Shown piece after piece: positions 1 to 7,535 of a stretch of DNA of 64,000 nucleotides. A model generated the notes under the pieces. It searched no databases and had not been told where the DNA came from. It saw only the letters and a program-made list of their open reading frames with translations. The DNA lies in contig NZ_PKDG01000009.1 of NCBI RefSeq assembly GCF_002863005.1, forward strand, positions 157,882 through 221,881, in the 5' to 3' direction. The stretch's first letter is position 1. Each line of letters opens with the position of its first letter. The DNA is from Pseudoxanthomonas sp. (GTDB lineage Bacteria; Pseudomonadota; Gammaproteobacteria; Xanthomonadales; Xanthomonadaceae). The position numbers and the translations under genes were made by a program.

Positions 1-1435
1 CCTTGGCATCGGCGGTCTCCAGGAAGCGGCCCAGCAACTTCGGCATGCAGCCGACCGCGAACGTACCGTGGCCCTGGCCCTTCAGCACCAGGTGGCGGCC
101 GTTCGACAGCGTGCGCAGCACCTGCTCGCCGTAGCGCGGCGGGGTGACCGGATCCAGCTCGCCCGACGCGATGAGCGTGGGGATGTCCGAGTTCCAGGCG
201 GTGTGGAAGTCCGCCGGCCGCTTGCCCGTGGGCCACGCCGTGCACTGCGTCTTCAGGGTGTCGCCGAGCAGGCTGCCGAGGACCGTGTCCGCATCCGCCG
301 GATCGGACTTCAGCAGGTCCGCGTCTTCGGCGCAGATCACCGACAGCTGCATGCCGTGCATGAACTGGTCGCCCACCTGGGTCTCCAGCAGCTTCGACAG
401 CGACATCAGCGAGCCGTAGCGGCCCTGCTGCGCCTCGTTCAACACCAGCGGCAGCAGGGCAGCGCCCTGCGGGTAGTACGAGTACATGCGGGTGATGCCG
501 GCGACGGCGCCCGCGGTGACCTCACCGGTGACGAGCTCGCCGGTGGACGGGTCGCGGTACTCGGTGCTCACCGGCGCGGCGGCCAGGCGCGTCATGAGTG
601 CGCGCAGCTGCCCGCGCAGGTCGTCGCCGAAGCGCTCCTTGCAGGTCGGCGTCGCCTGGCATCGCCGGAACTGCACCGCCAGCGCCGCGTCCAGGTTGCG
701 GGCGTGCTCGCTGCCCAGCACCAGTTCGTTCGGTACCACGCCGTCGATCACCACGCTGCGCGTGCTGTCGGGGTGACGCATGGCGTACTGCTGCGCCACG
801 CGCGTACCGTACGAACCGCCGACCAGGTTGATCTTCGTGGCACCCAGCGCCTTGCGTACGCTGTCCAGGTCGCGCACCGCATCCGTGGTGGTGTAGAAGC
901 GCGGGTCGGCCTTCAGCGACGCCGCACAGGCACGGGCGAACGCGGCCGCCGATGCCTCGCTCATGTCCTCCGGATCGCCGTAGGCGTTGCGGCCTTCGTC
1001 ATCCTTGCAGGACAGCGGATTCGACTTGCCGGTACCGCGCTGGTCGACCAGCACGATGTGGCGCGACTTGCGCACCTCGCGGAAAGCCGCGTCGATCGCC
1101 GGCCAGACCTGCACGGCCGACTGCCCCGGACCACCGGCGAGGAAGAACACCGGGTCTTCGGTCGCCGCGCCCTCGTTGGTGGCCGGCAGCCACGCGATGT
1201 TCAACGCGACCTTGCGGCCCTCTGGCCTGGCCGGATCCTCGGCCACCTCGTACGTCGTGCATTGCGCTTCCACCGTCGTGGTGAGGTAGGGCGCGGTGAG
1301 CGTGCAGGGCGTGAAGGCCAGCGCGCCGTAGTGGCGGACGGCCTGCTGGTCGGGGCCCGGGGCCGCGCCGTTGCAGCCGGCGAGTATCAGGGCGCCCAGG
1401 GCTGGCGCGAGTGTTCGACGAAACTGGAATTCCAT
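1..1435 (-). CDS. Alpha/beta-hydrolase lipoprotein, S33 aminopeptidase family (partial, 3' end outside window)
   Basis: Read from the ATG at 1435, the first 478 residues are present and the C-terminus lies beyond the left edge. The N-terminus has a basic start, a hydrophobic stretch and the lipobox LAGC (Cys21), so it is probably a membrane-anchored periplasmic lipoprotein. The core has FFLAGGPGQ (oxyanion region), VDQRGTGKS and the nucleophile elbow GGSYGT with Ser208. Asp428 (in SGELDPVTPP) and His456 (in GQGHGTF) complete a Ser-Asp-His triad. This arrangement is typical of the tripeptidyl/prolyl aminopeptidase (S33) branch of alpha/beta-hydrolases, which cleave N-terminal residues from peptides. 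The exact substrate cannot be read from sequence. It is transcribed alone, with the ferredoxin reductase upstream on the same strand about 107 bases away. Confidence 0.85.
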   Translation of the reverse strand, partial: MEFQFRRTLAPALGALILAGCNGAAPGPDQQAVRHYGALAFTPCTLTAPYLTTTVEAQCTTYEVAEDPARPEGRKVALNIAWLPATNEGAATEDPVFFLAGGPGQSAVQVWPAIDAAFREVRKSRHIVLVDQRGTGKSNPLSCKDDEGRNAYGDPEDMSEASAAAFARACAASLKADPRFYTTTDAVRDLDSVRKALGATKINLVGGSYGTRVAQQYAMRHPDSTRSVVIDGVVPNELVLGSEHARNLDAALAVQFRRCQATPTCKERFGDDLRGQLRALMTRLAAAPVSTEYRDPSTGELVTGEVTAGAVAGITRMYSYYPQGAALLPLVLNEAQQGRYGSLMSLSKLLETQVGDQFMHGMQLSVICAEDADLLKSDPADADTVLGSLLGDTLKTQCTAWPTGKRPADFHTAWNSDIPTLIASGELDPVTPPRYGEQVLRTLSNGRHLVLKGQGHGTFAVGCMPKLLGRFLETADAK

Positions 1436-1542
1436 GTATCTGTCCCGTTGTAGGCTGGTTCCAGCATGCCATGACGACGTGGCAGGCCGGATGTGACCAA
1501 AGAAACGGGACGGCGTGCCGGGAAGCCCGGCATCGCGACGGG

Positions 1543-2295
1543 CTACTTGCTGCTGACGTACTTCTCGCGCCGGATCTGGGGACCCGGCAGGCCGTGTTCC
1601 TTCAACGCCTCGAAGCTGGCGTCCACCATGTTGGGGTTGCCGCACAGATAGGCGATATCGCGCGCCGCATCGGGAGCGAACTCGGCCAGGAACTGCTGCA
1701 CGTAGCCCTGGCGCACATCGGGATGGGGGTCGTCGGGCAGCTCGCGGGAAAAGCAGGGCACGAAGCGGAAGCCGGGATGCGCATCGGCGAAGGCCCGGAA
1801 CTCGTCGCCGTACAGCAACTCGGCCGGCGTCCGTGCACCCTGCAGCAGCACGACCTCGACGCCGCGCTCGGCCATCAGGGCTTCCAGCTGCGGCAGCATC
1901 GAGCGGTAAGGCGTGACGCCGGTACCCGTGGCGATCAGCAGGTAACGCGCGTTGCGGTCGCCCGGCATCAGGCAGAAGCGGCCGAACGGGCCGCTGGCTT
2001 CCACGTGTCCGCCTTCAGGCAGGCCCTCGAACAAGGCAGTGGCCGCACCGCCCGGCACGTAACTCACTGCGATCTCCACCGCGTCGCCCGGGCCCATCGC
2101 ATGGTCGTGGATCGTCGCCAGCGAATAGCTGCGCTTGGTCGCGGTGCCATCGGCATAGGCGAAATGCACCTGGATGAACTGGCCGGGGATGAAATCCAAC
2201 GGCTGCCCGTCGTCGCGGACGAAACTGTAGTGGCCGACGCTGGGCGCCAGCATCCGGCGTCCGACGAGCTTCAAAGGGAAATGCACGATCGCCAA
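1543..2295 (-). CDS. fpr: Ferredoxin--NADP+ reductase
   Basis: A 250-residue single-domain-pair flavoprotein. The FAD-binding half carries KRSYSLA (the RxYS motif), the NADP half carries ATGTGVTPYRSML and YLCGNPNMVD, and the C-terminus ends EKYVSSK, as in bacterial Fpr proteins. The family moves electrons between NADPH and ferredoxin or flavodoxin and supplies Fe-S and oxidative-stress enzymes in the cytoplasm. The length matches bacterial Fpr (about 250-260). It is divergent from the ABC transporter genes starting at 2396. No redox-regulator site was identified in the short intergenic region. Confidence 0.92.
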   Translation of the reverse strand: MAIVHFPLKLVGRRMLAPSVGHYSFVRDDGQPLDFIPGQFIQVHFAYADGTATKRSYSLATIHDHAMGPGDAVEIAVSYVPGGAATALFEGLPEGGHVEASGPFGRFCLMPGDRNARYLLIATGTGVTPYRSMLPQLEALMAERGVEVVLLQGARTPAELLYGDEFRAFADAHPGFRFVPCFSRELPDDPHPDVRQGYVQQFLAEFAPDAARDIAYLCGNPNMVDASFEALKEHGLPGPQIRREKYVSSK

Positions 2296-2341
2296 GGCGG
2301 CTGGAACACTGTGTGGCCCGGGTCGGCCCCGGCGGGACGCC

Positions 2342-2347
2342 TATAAT
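2342..2347 (+). promoter_or_regulatory. Perfect -10 hexamer upstream of the ABC transporter unit
   Basis: TATAAT lies 49 bases before the ATG at 2396 in otherwise GC-rich DNA, in the gap between the divergent fpr and ABC genes. A matching -35 is weak, so only the -10 is called. It would drive the four-gene unit 2396-5959. Confidence 0.5.
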
Positions 2348-2395
2348 AAGCGCTCGCATCCCCCCGGGCGCCGTCGCGGCGCCACAAGGTATCCC

Positions 2396-3364
2396 ATGGC
2401 GTCCACGACAACGGCTCCGGCGGCGGTTCCCGCGCTGGCCATCACCGACCTGCGCAAGGTCTACGACACCGGCGTGCAGGCCCTCAAGGGCGTCTCGCTG
2501 CAGGTCGAACCCGGCGATTTCTTCGCCCTGCTCGGGCCGAACGGCGCCGGCAAGTCCACCCTGATCGGCATCGTCAGCTCGCTGGTCAACAAGAGCAGCG
2601 GCCAGGTCGGCGTGTTCGGCGTCGACATCGACCGGGACCGCGACGGCGCGATGCGCCTGCTCGGCCTGGTGCCGCAGGAAATCAACTTCAACATGTTCGA
2701 GAAGCCGCTCGACATCTGCGTGAACTACGCCGGGTTCTACGGCATCCCGCGCGCCGAAGCGCTGGTGCGTGCGGAAGAGGAACTCAAGCGGGCGCAGCTC
2801 TGGGAGAAGGCCAGCGTGATGAGCCGCACGCTGTCCGGCGGCATGAAGCGCCGGCTGATGATCGCGCGCGCCATGATGACCCGGCCGAAGCTCCTCATCC
2901 TCGACGAGCCCACCGCCGGCGTGGACATCGAGATCCGCCGCGGCATGTGGAAGACGCTGAAGGACATCAACGCCGCCGGCACCACCATCATCCTCACCAC
3001 GCACTACCTGGAAGAAGCCGAGAGCCTCTGCCGCAACCTGGCCATCATCGACCGCGGCGTGATCGTGGAGCAGGGCCCGATGCGCACGCTGCTCGCCAAG
3101 CTGGACGTGGAAGGATTCCTGTTCGACATCGACGGCGACCTGCCGGCCCAGCTGCCGGTGATCGAGGGCACCACGCTGACGGCCACCGACGGCCACACGC
3201 TGGACCTCGACATGCCGCGTGCGATGGACCTCAACCGCGTGTTCGCCGCGCTCAACGATGCCGGCATCCGCGTGCGCTCGATGCGCACCAAGAGCAACCG
3301 CCTCGAGGAGCTGTTCGTGCGCATGACCGGCAATGGCGATGGCACCAAGGAGAAGGCGGCATGA
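2396..3364 (+). CDS. ABC transporter ATP-binding protein (YadG-like)
   Basis: A 322-residue nucleotide-binding subunit. It has Walker A GPNGAGKST, signature LSGGMKRR, Walker B LLILDEPTAGVD and the switch TTHYLEEAE. A C-terminal extension of about 80 residues follows the ATPase core, as in the DrrA/YadG/CcmA-type family of ABC-2 exporters. Its stop overlaps the start of the permease by ATGA (3361-3364), so the two are translated together. The substrate is unknown. YadGH-type pairs are exporters without a firmly assigned cargo. Confidence 0.9.
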   Translation: MASTTTAPAAVPALAITDLRKVYDTGVQALKGVSLQVEPGDFFALLGPNGAGKSTLIGIVSSLVNKSSGQVGVFGVDIDRDRDGAMRLLGLVPQEINFNMFEKPLDICVNYAGFYGIPRAEALVRAEEELKRAQLWEKASVMSRTLSGGMKRRLMIARAMMTRPKLLILDEPTAGVDIEIRRGMWKTLKDINAAGTTIILTTHYLEEAESLCRNLAIIDRGVIVEQGPMRTLLAKLDVEGFLFDIDGDLPAQLPVIEGTTLTATDGHTLDLDMPRAMDLNRVFAALNDAGIRVRSMRTKSNRLEELFVRMTGNGDGTKEKAA

Positions 3365-4131
3365 GTTCCCCGAACATGGTCGCGCTGGGCACCATCGTCC
3401 GCCGCGAAGTCGCCCGCATCCTGCGCATCTGGGGCCAGACCCTCGTGCCGCCGGCCATCACCATGACGCTGTACTTCCTGATCTTCGGCGGCCTGATCGG
3501 CCGCCAGATCGGCGACATGGGCGGCTACACCTACATGGAGTTCATCGTGCCGGGCCTGGTGATGATGAGCATCATCCAGAACAGCTACGGCAACATCTCC
3601 TCCTCGTTCTTCGGCGCCAAGTTCGGCCGACACGTCGAGGAGCTGCTGGTCAGCCCGATGCCTAACTGGGTGATCCTGCTCGGCTACGTGGCCGGTGCGG
3701 TGCTGCGCGGCCTGCTGGTCGGCGCCATCGTGCTGGTGATCGCGATGTTCTTCACCAAGGTGCGCATCCCGCATCCGCTGGTGACCATCACCACGGTGCT
3801 GCTGGGCGCGACGATCTTCTCGCTGGCCGGTTTCGTCAATGCGGCCTATGCGAAGAAGTTCGACGACATCGCCATCGTGCCGACCTTCATCCTCACCCCG
3901 CTGACCTACCTGGGCGGCGTGTTCTATTCGGTGACGCTGCTGCCGCCGTGGGCGGAAGCGCTGACCCACGCGAACCCGATCTTCTACATGGTCAACGCGT
4001 TCCGCTACGGCCTGCTCGGCACCAGCGACGTGCCGCTGTGGATCGCATACGCGCTGATGCTGGCGTTCGTGGTCGGCCTGGGCGCGCTGGGGCTGTGGCT
4101 GCTGAAGAAGGGCGTGGGGCTGCGCAGCTGA
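3361..4131 (+). CDS. ABC-2 type permease (YadH-like)
   Basis: A 256-residue integral membrane protein with about six hydrophobic segments. It includes the conserved PGLVMMSIIQNSY region and the late segment FILTPLTYLGGVFYSV followed by NPIFYMVNAFRYG, which is characteristic of ABC-2 permeases. The start at 3361 overlaps the ATPase stop (ATGA) and its stop TGA shares one base with the next start (TGATG at 4129-4133). It forms the membrane channel for the ATPase encoded just upstream. Confidence 0.9.
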   Translation: MSSPNMVALGTIVRREVARILRIWGQTLVPPAITMTLYFLIFGGLIGRQIGDMGGYTYMEFIVPGLVMMSIIQNSYGNISSSFFGAKFGRHVEELLVSPMPNWVILLGYVAGAVLRGLLVGAIVLVIAMFFTKVRIPHPLVTITTVLLGATIFSLAGFVNAAYAKKFDDIAIVPTFILTPLTYLGGVFYSVTLLPPWAEALTHANPIFYMVNAFRYGLLGTSDVPLWIAYALMLAFVVGLGALGLWLLKKGVGLRS

Positions 4132-5060
4132 TGCGCCTGCTCGTGCTCGGCGCCGGCGGCACCGGCGGTTATTTCGGCGGCCGGCTGGCGCAGGCCGGCA
4201 TCGACGTCAGCTTCCTGGTGCGTCCCGCGCGCGCGGCGCTGATGCGCGAACGCGGCCTGCGCATCCGCAGCCCGCTGGGCGATGCGGATGTTCCCGCCCA
4301 GGTCATCACGGCGGACGAACTCCGTGATGCCGCGCAGTTCGACCTGATCCTGCTGAGCTGCAAGGCCTACGACCTTGACAGTGCGATGGACGCCGTCGCT
4401 CCTGCGGTCGACGCGGGGGCGCGTGTGGTGCCACTGCTCAACGGGCTGCGCCACTATGAAGCGCTCGACGCGCGCTTCGGCTTCGATAACGTGCTCGGTG
4501 GGCTGTGCTTCATCAGCGCCACGCTGGGCCCCGACGGCGACATCCTGCACCTCGGCAAACCGGCCTCGATGACCTTCGGTGAACGCGACGGGCAGGCATC
4601 GGAGGACCGTCTGAAGGCGCTCGCGGCCGCCTGCGCGCAGGCGGCCATCGATCACCTGTACACGCCGGACATCGCGCAGGCGCAGTGGGTGAAGTACAGC
4701 TTCCTGACCGCGCTGGCCGCCGGCACCTGCCTGATGCGCGCGCCGATCGGCACGATCGTGGCGGGCGAAGGTGGCGTGGACTTCATGACGGCATTGCACG
4801 AGGAATGCCTGGCGGTCGCCGCGGCGTCGGGCCAGCCGGTGCCGCCGTCTGCCCAGGCATCGGCGCGCGAAACGCTGACGGCCCCCGATTCGCCGCTGAA
4901 GGCGTCCATGCTGCGCGACCTGGAAGCGGGCCAGCGCATCGAGGCTTCTCATATCGTCGGCGACATGGTGCGTCGTGCGCGGTCCGACGGTGTCGACGTG
5001 CCGCGACTGCAGACCGCGTGGGTCGCGCTGCAGGCCTACGAACAGCAACGCCACGCATGA
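4131..5060 (+). CDS. Ketopantoate reductase family protein (PanE/ApbA-like)
   Basis: A 309-residue two-domain NADP-dependent reductase. The N-terminal Rossmann motif LGAGGTGGYFGG is complete, and the helical C-terminal domain carries the family lysine in AQWVKYSF (Lys188). The family reduces 2-dehydropantoate to pantoate in CoA synthesis, but many paralogues act on other substrates, and the genes around it do not belong to pantothenate synthesis. The start is fixed by a one-base overlap with the permease stop. Its own stop overlaps the next gene by ATGA at 5057. Confidence 0.8.
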   Translation: MRLLVLGAGGTGGYFGGRLAQAGIDVSFLVRPARAALMRERGLRIRSPLGDADVPAQVITADELRDAAQFDLILLSCKAYDLDSAMDAVAPAVDAGARVVPLLNGLRHYEALDARFGFDNVLGGLCFISATLGPDGDILHLGKPASMTFGERDGQASEDRLKALAAACAQAAIDHLYTPDIAQAQWVKYSFLTALAAGTCLMRAPIGTIVAGEGGVDFMTALHEECLAVAAASGQPVPPSAQASARETLTAPDSPLKASMLRDLEAGQRIEASHIVGDMVRRARSDGVDVPRLQTAWVALQAYEQQRHA

Positions 5061-5959
5061 GCCCGGACGCGCCGCCGCCCTGGTTGCGGCGGCTGGTCGT
5101 GCTCGGCATGGGTTATACGGGTACGCGTTTCGCGCAGCGCCTGCGGGCGCACGGCGTGCACTGCGTGGGAACGACACGCACGCCCGACCCCGAAGACCCG
5201 ATGCGCCACCGTTTCGATGGCCGGCTGCCGGTCGATCCCCGCCTGCTGGATGCGCTGGCGCAGGCCGACGCCATCCTCGGCTCGATGCCGGCCGGTGCGG
5301 ACGGCGATCCCGCGCTGCCGTTGCTCGCCGATGCGCTGGCCTCGAACGATCGGCTGCGCTGGTCGGGCTATCTCTCCTCGACCGGCGTGTATGCGGACCG
5401 GCAGGGCGGCATCGTCGACGCGGCATCCGTCGCCGACGGCACCGATGCCACCGCGCGCATGCGGCTGACAGCGGAACGGCAATGGCGTGAACTCGCGCGG
5501 CGGCGCGGCATCCCCTGCGGCGTGTTCCGGCTCGCGGGCATCTACGGGCCCGGCCGGAACGCGCTGCGCCAACTGGCCGACGGCACGGCACGCCACTGGG
5601 TGAAGCCCGGCCTGGTGTTCAACCGCATCCATGTCGATGACGCCTGCGACGCGATCACCGCTTCGCTATGGCATACGCGCACGCCGGACGCGACCTACCT
5701 GATCGCCGACGAGCTACCGGCACCGCCGCAGGACGTGCTCGCCCATGCCGCCGCGCTCAGCGGCCTGCCGTTGCCGCCGGCCGAACCCTACGACGCCGAA
5801 CGCGCATCACCAGCACTGCGTCGCTTCTACGGGGCAAGCAAGCGCATCGACGCGCGGCAGACCCGGGACGCGCTGCACTGGCGGCCGCGCCACGCCGACT
5901 ACCGGCAGGGACTCGCATCGCTGTGGGGGGCCGGAGAAGGACGCTCCTGCGCGGGTTGA
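5057..5959 (+). CDS. NAD(P)-dependent SDR/epimerase-like protein (YeeZ-like)
   Basis: A 300-residue protein with an N-terminal nucleotide-binding motif VLGMGYTGTRFA and an extended-SDR pattern (SGYLSSTGVY, then FRLAGIYGPGRN and FNRIHVDD). It resembles the uncharacterised YeeZ branch of NAD-dependent epimerases. The canonical YxxxK pair of SDRs is not obvious, as in other members of that branch, so catalytic activity is uncertain. It is the last gene of a tightly overlapping four-gene unit (2396-5959). Confidence 0.7.
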   Translation: MSPDAPPPWLRRLVVLGMGYTGTRFAQRLRAHGVHCVGTTRTPDPEDPMRHRFDGRLPVDPRLLDALAQADAILGSMPAGADGDPALPLLADALASNDRLRWSGYLSSTGVYADRQGGIVDAASVADGTDATARMRLTAERQWRELARRRGIPCGVFRLAGIYGPGRNALRQLADGTARHWVKPGLVFNRIHVDDACDAITASLWHTRTPDATYLIADELPAPPQDVLAHAAALSGLPLPPAEPYDAERASPALRRFYGASKRIDARQTRDALHWRPRHADYRQGLASLWGAGEGRSCAG

Positions 5960-6052
5960 ACCTGCCACGCGAGGGGAGAGCGTCTGCTCCCGGCTTCACG
6001 CCGCCCTGACGCTGTCTGCCTCCATGCTTCGCCACCGCTCCGGGGCGCCGCC

Positions 6053-6568
6053 ATGAAGCACCTGCACAAGCTGTTCCTCGCCGGCCACCTGGCCATCATC
6101 GCCCTGTTCTTCGCCGCCGCCATCGCGCTCGTCGTCCTGGCCGCGAGCGAGTTGTGGCATGGCGTGGTCATCGCGGGCAACGACGCCGGCCTGCGCGGCC
6201 GTTTCGACAACATCCTCGAGAGCATCGGCATGCTGACCATCGGGCTGGTCGCGCTGGAGCTGGCGCAGACGGTGTTCGAAGAAGAAGTGCAGCGCGACGT
6301 GAAAGTCAGTGGTCCCACACGCGTGCGGCGTTACCTGTCGCGCTTCCTCGTCGTCATCGTCATCGCACTGTCCATCGAGACGCTGGTCGCCGCGTTCGAA
6401 CTGATGCACGAAGATCCCCGGCAGTTGCCTTACGTCTTCGCGATCGGCGGCTCGGCGGCGCTGCTGCTGGTGGCGTGGGGCGTGTTCGTCCGCCTCAACC
6501 GCAGTGCCGAAGAGCTCGAACCCGAGGCCATGCAGCAGGCCAAGTCTGAGGACACCAAGGTTGGTTGA
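6053..6568 (+). CDS. Uncharacterised four-helix membrane protein
   Basis: 171 residues with about four predicted transmembrane segments: residues near 8-32 (HLAIIALFFAAAIALVVLA), 55-70, 95-115 (FLVVIVIALSIETLVAAF) and 125-148. A short acidic tail follows. I do not recognise the family. The start is the ATG at 6053. It converges on tatD with only 11 bases between their stop codons. Confidence 0.65.
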   Translation: MKHLHKLFLAGHLAIIALFFAAAIALVVLAASELWHGVVIAGNDAGLRGRFDNILESIGMLTIGLVALELAQTVFEEEVQRDVKVSGPTRVRRYLSRFLVVIVIALSIETLVAAFELMHEDPRQLPYVFAIGGSAALLLVAWGVFVRLNRSAEELEPEAMQQAKSEDTKVG

Positions 6569-6579
6569 CGCGGTCCTGC

Positions 6580-7377
6580 TCAGGCGCCTTCCGGCAGCCG
6601 GAAGAACGCGCGCGCCGTCGCCGTCGTGGCGGCGGCGGTGACCTCGATGTCCTCGCCGCGGTCGCGCGCCAGCTCGGCCACGATGTGGGCCAGGTACATC
6701 GGTTCGTTGCGGCGATGCGAGGGCTGCGGCTTCACCGTGCGCGGCAGCAGGTAGGGCGCGTCGGTCTCGATCATCAGCCGGTTCGCCGGGATGTTCTTCA
6801 CCAGCTCGCGCAGGTGCAGGCCGCGGCGTTCGTCGCACAGCCAACCAGTGATGCCGATGTACCAGTCCTGGTCCAGGCAGTCGAACAGTTCCTTCTTCGT
6901 GCCGGTGAAGCAGTGCACGACGGCCGGGCCGAGCTGGCCGTCGAAGTTCTTCATCATCGCCACGAAATCGTCGTGCGCGTCGCGCTGGTGCAGGAACAGC
7001 GGCTTGCGGGTGTCCACCGCGATCTGCAGCTGCCGCTCGAACGCCTTGCGTTGCGCCGGCCGCGGCGAGAAATCGCGGAAGTAATCCAGTCCGCATTCGC
7101 CCACCGCGACGACCTCGGTATGCGCATGCAGCGCGCGCATCTCGGCGTCGCATTCGTCGGTGTACTCGGTGGCGTGGTGCGGGTGCACGCCTGCCGTGGC
7201 GAACAGCTCGCCCGGATGCGCCTGCGCCAGGCGCAGGGCCGTCGGCGAATGCTCGCGGCTGGCGGCGGTGACCACCTGCTGCACCACCCCGGCTTCGCGC
7301 GCGCGCTGGAGCACCGCGTTGCGGTCGTGGTCGAAGCTTTCGTGGGTGAGGTTGGCGCCGATGTCGATGAGATCCAT
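6580..7377 (-). CDS. tatD: TatD-family metal-dependent hydrolase/DNase
   Basis: A 265-residue TIM-barrel hydrolase. It starts MDLIDIGANLTHESF (with the first metal-site region degenerate as in TatD proper) and carries GVHPHH, GECGLDY, LFLHQR, VVHCFTG and the final ETDAPYLL motif. Bacterial TatD is a Mg-dependent 3'-5' DNase linked to DNA repair and fragment degradation. It is not part of a Tat translocase operon here. The length is normal for the family (about 260). Confidence 0.9.
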   Translation of the reverse strand: MDLIDIGANLTHESFDHDRNAVLQRAREAGVVQQVVTAASREHSPTALRLAQAHPGELFATAGVHPHHATEYTDECDAEMRALHAHTEVVAVGECGLDYFRDFSPRPAQRKAFERQLQIAVDTRKPLFLHQRDAHDDFVAMMKNFDGQLGPAVVHCFTGTKKELFDCLDQDWYIGITGWLCDERRGLHLRELVKNIPANRLMIETDAPYLLPRTVKPQPSHRRNEPMYLAHIVAELARDRGEDIEVTAAATTATARAFFRLPEGA

Positions 7378-7420
7378 GGCGGCATTTTAGCCGGTGTAGG
7401 CGCTGGGTTCTGGGATGTGC

Positions 7421-7491
7421 GATGTGGGAGCGACGTAAGTCGCGATGCGGCTTCCGCGGTGATTCATCGCGACTTACGTCGCTCCCACATC
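7421..7491. repeat. REP (GTAG/SMAG-like) hairpin pair, family A
   Basis: A perfect 27-base inverted repeat: the left arm at 7421-7447 and right arm at 7465-7491 are exact reverse complements, separated by 17 bases. The core is GTGGGAGCGACGTAAGTCGC. It lies between the divergent tatD and hrpB. The same family recurs at 29130, 32396 and 54959. Confidence 0.85.
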
Positions 7492-7535
7492 CAGGTGCAA
7501 GAGTTCGACCGGGAAAGCCTTATCCTTCCCACCGC

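Noticed and set aside
68..1453. A 461-codon plus-strand frame at the left edge
   Set aside because: The minus strand encodes a lipoprotein S33 hydrolase with signal, lipobox and full catalytic triad. The plus frame is low-complexity Arg/His/Ala.
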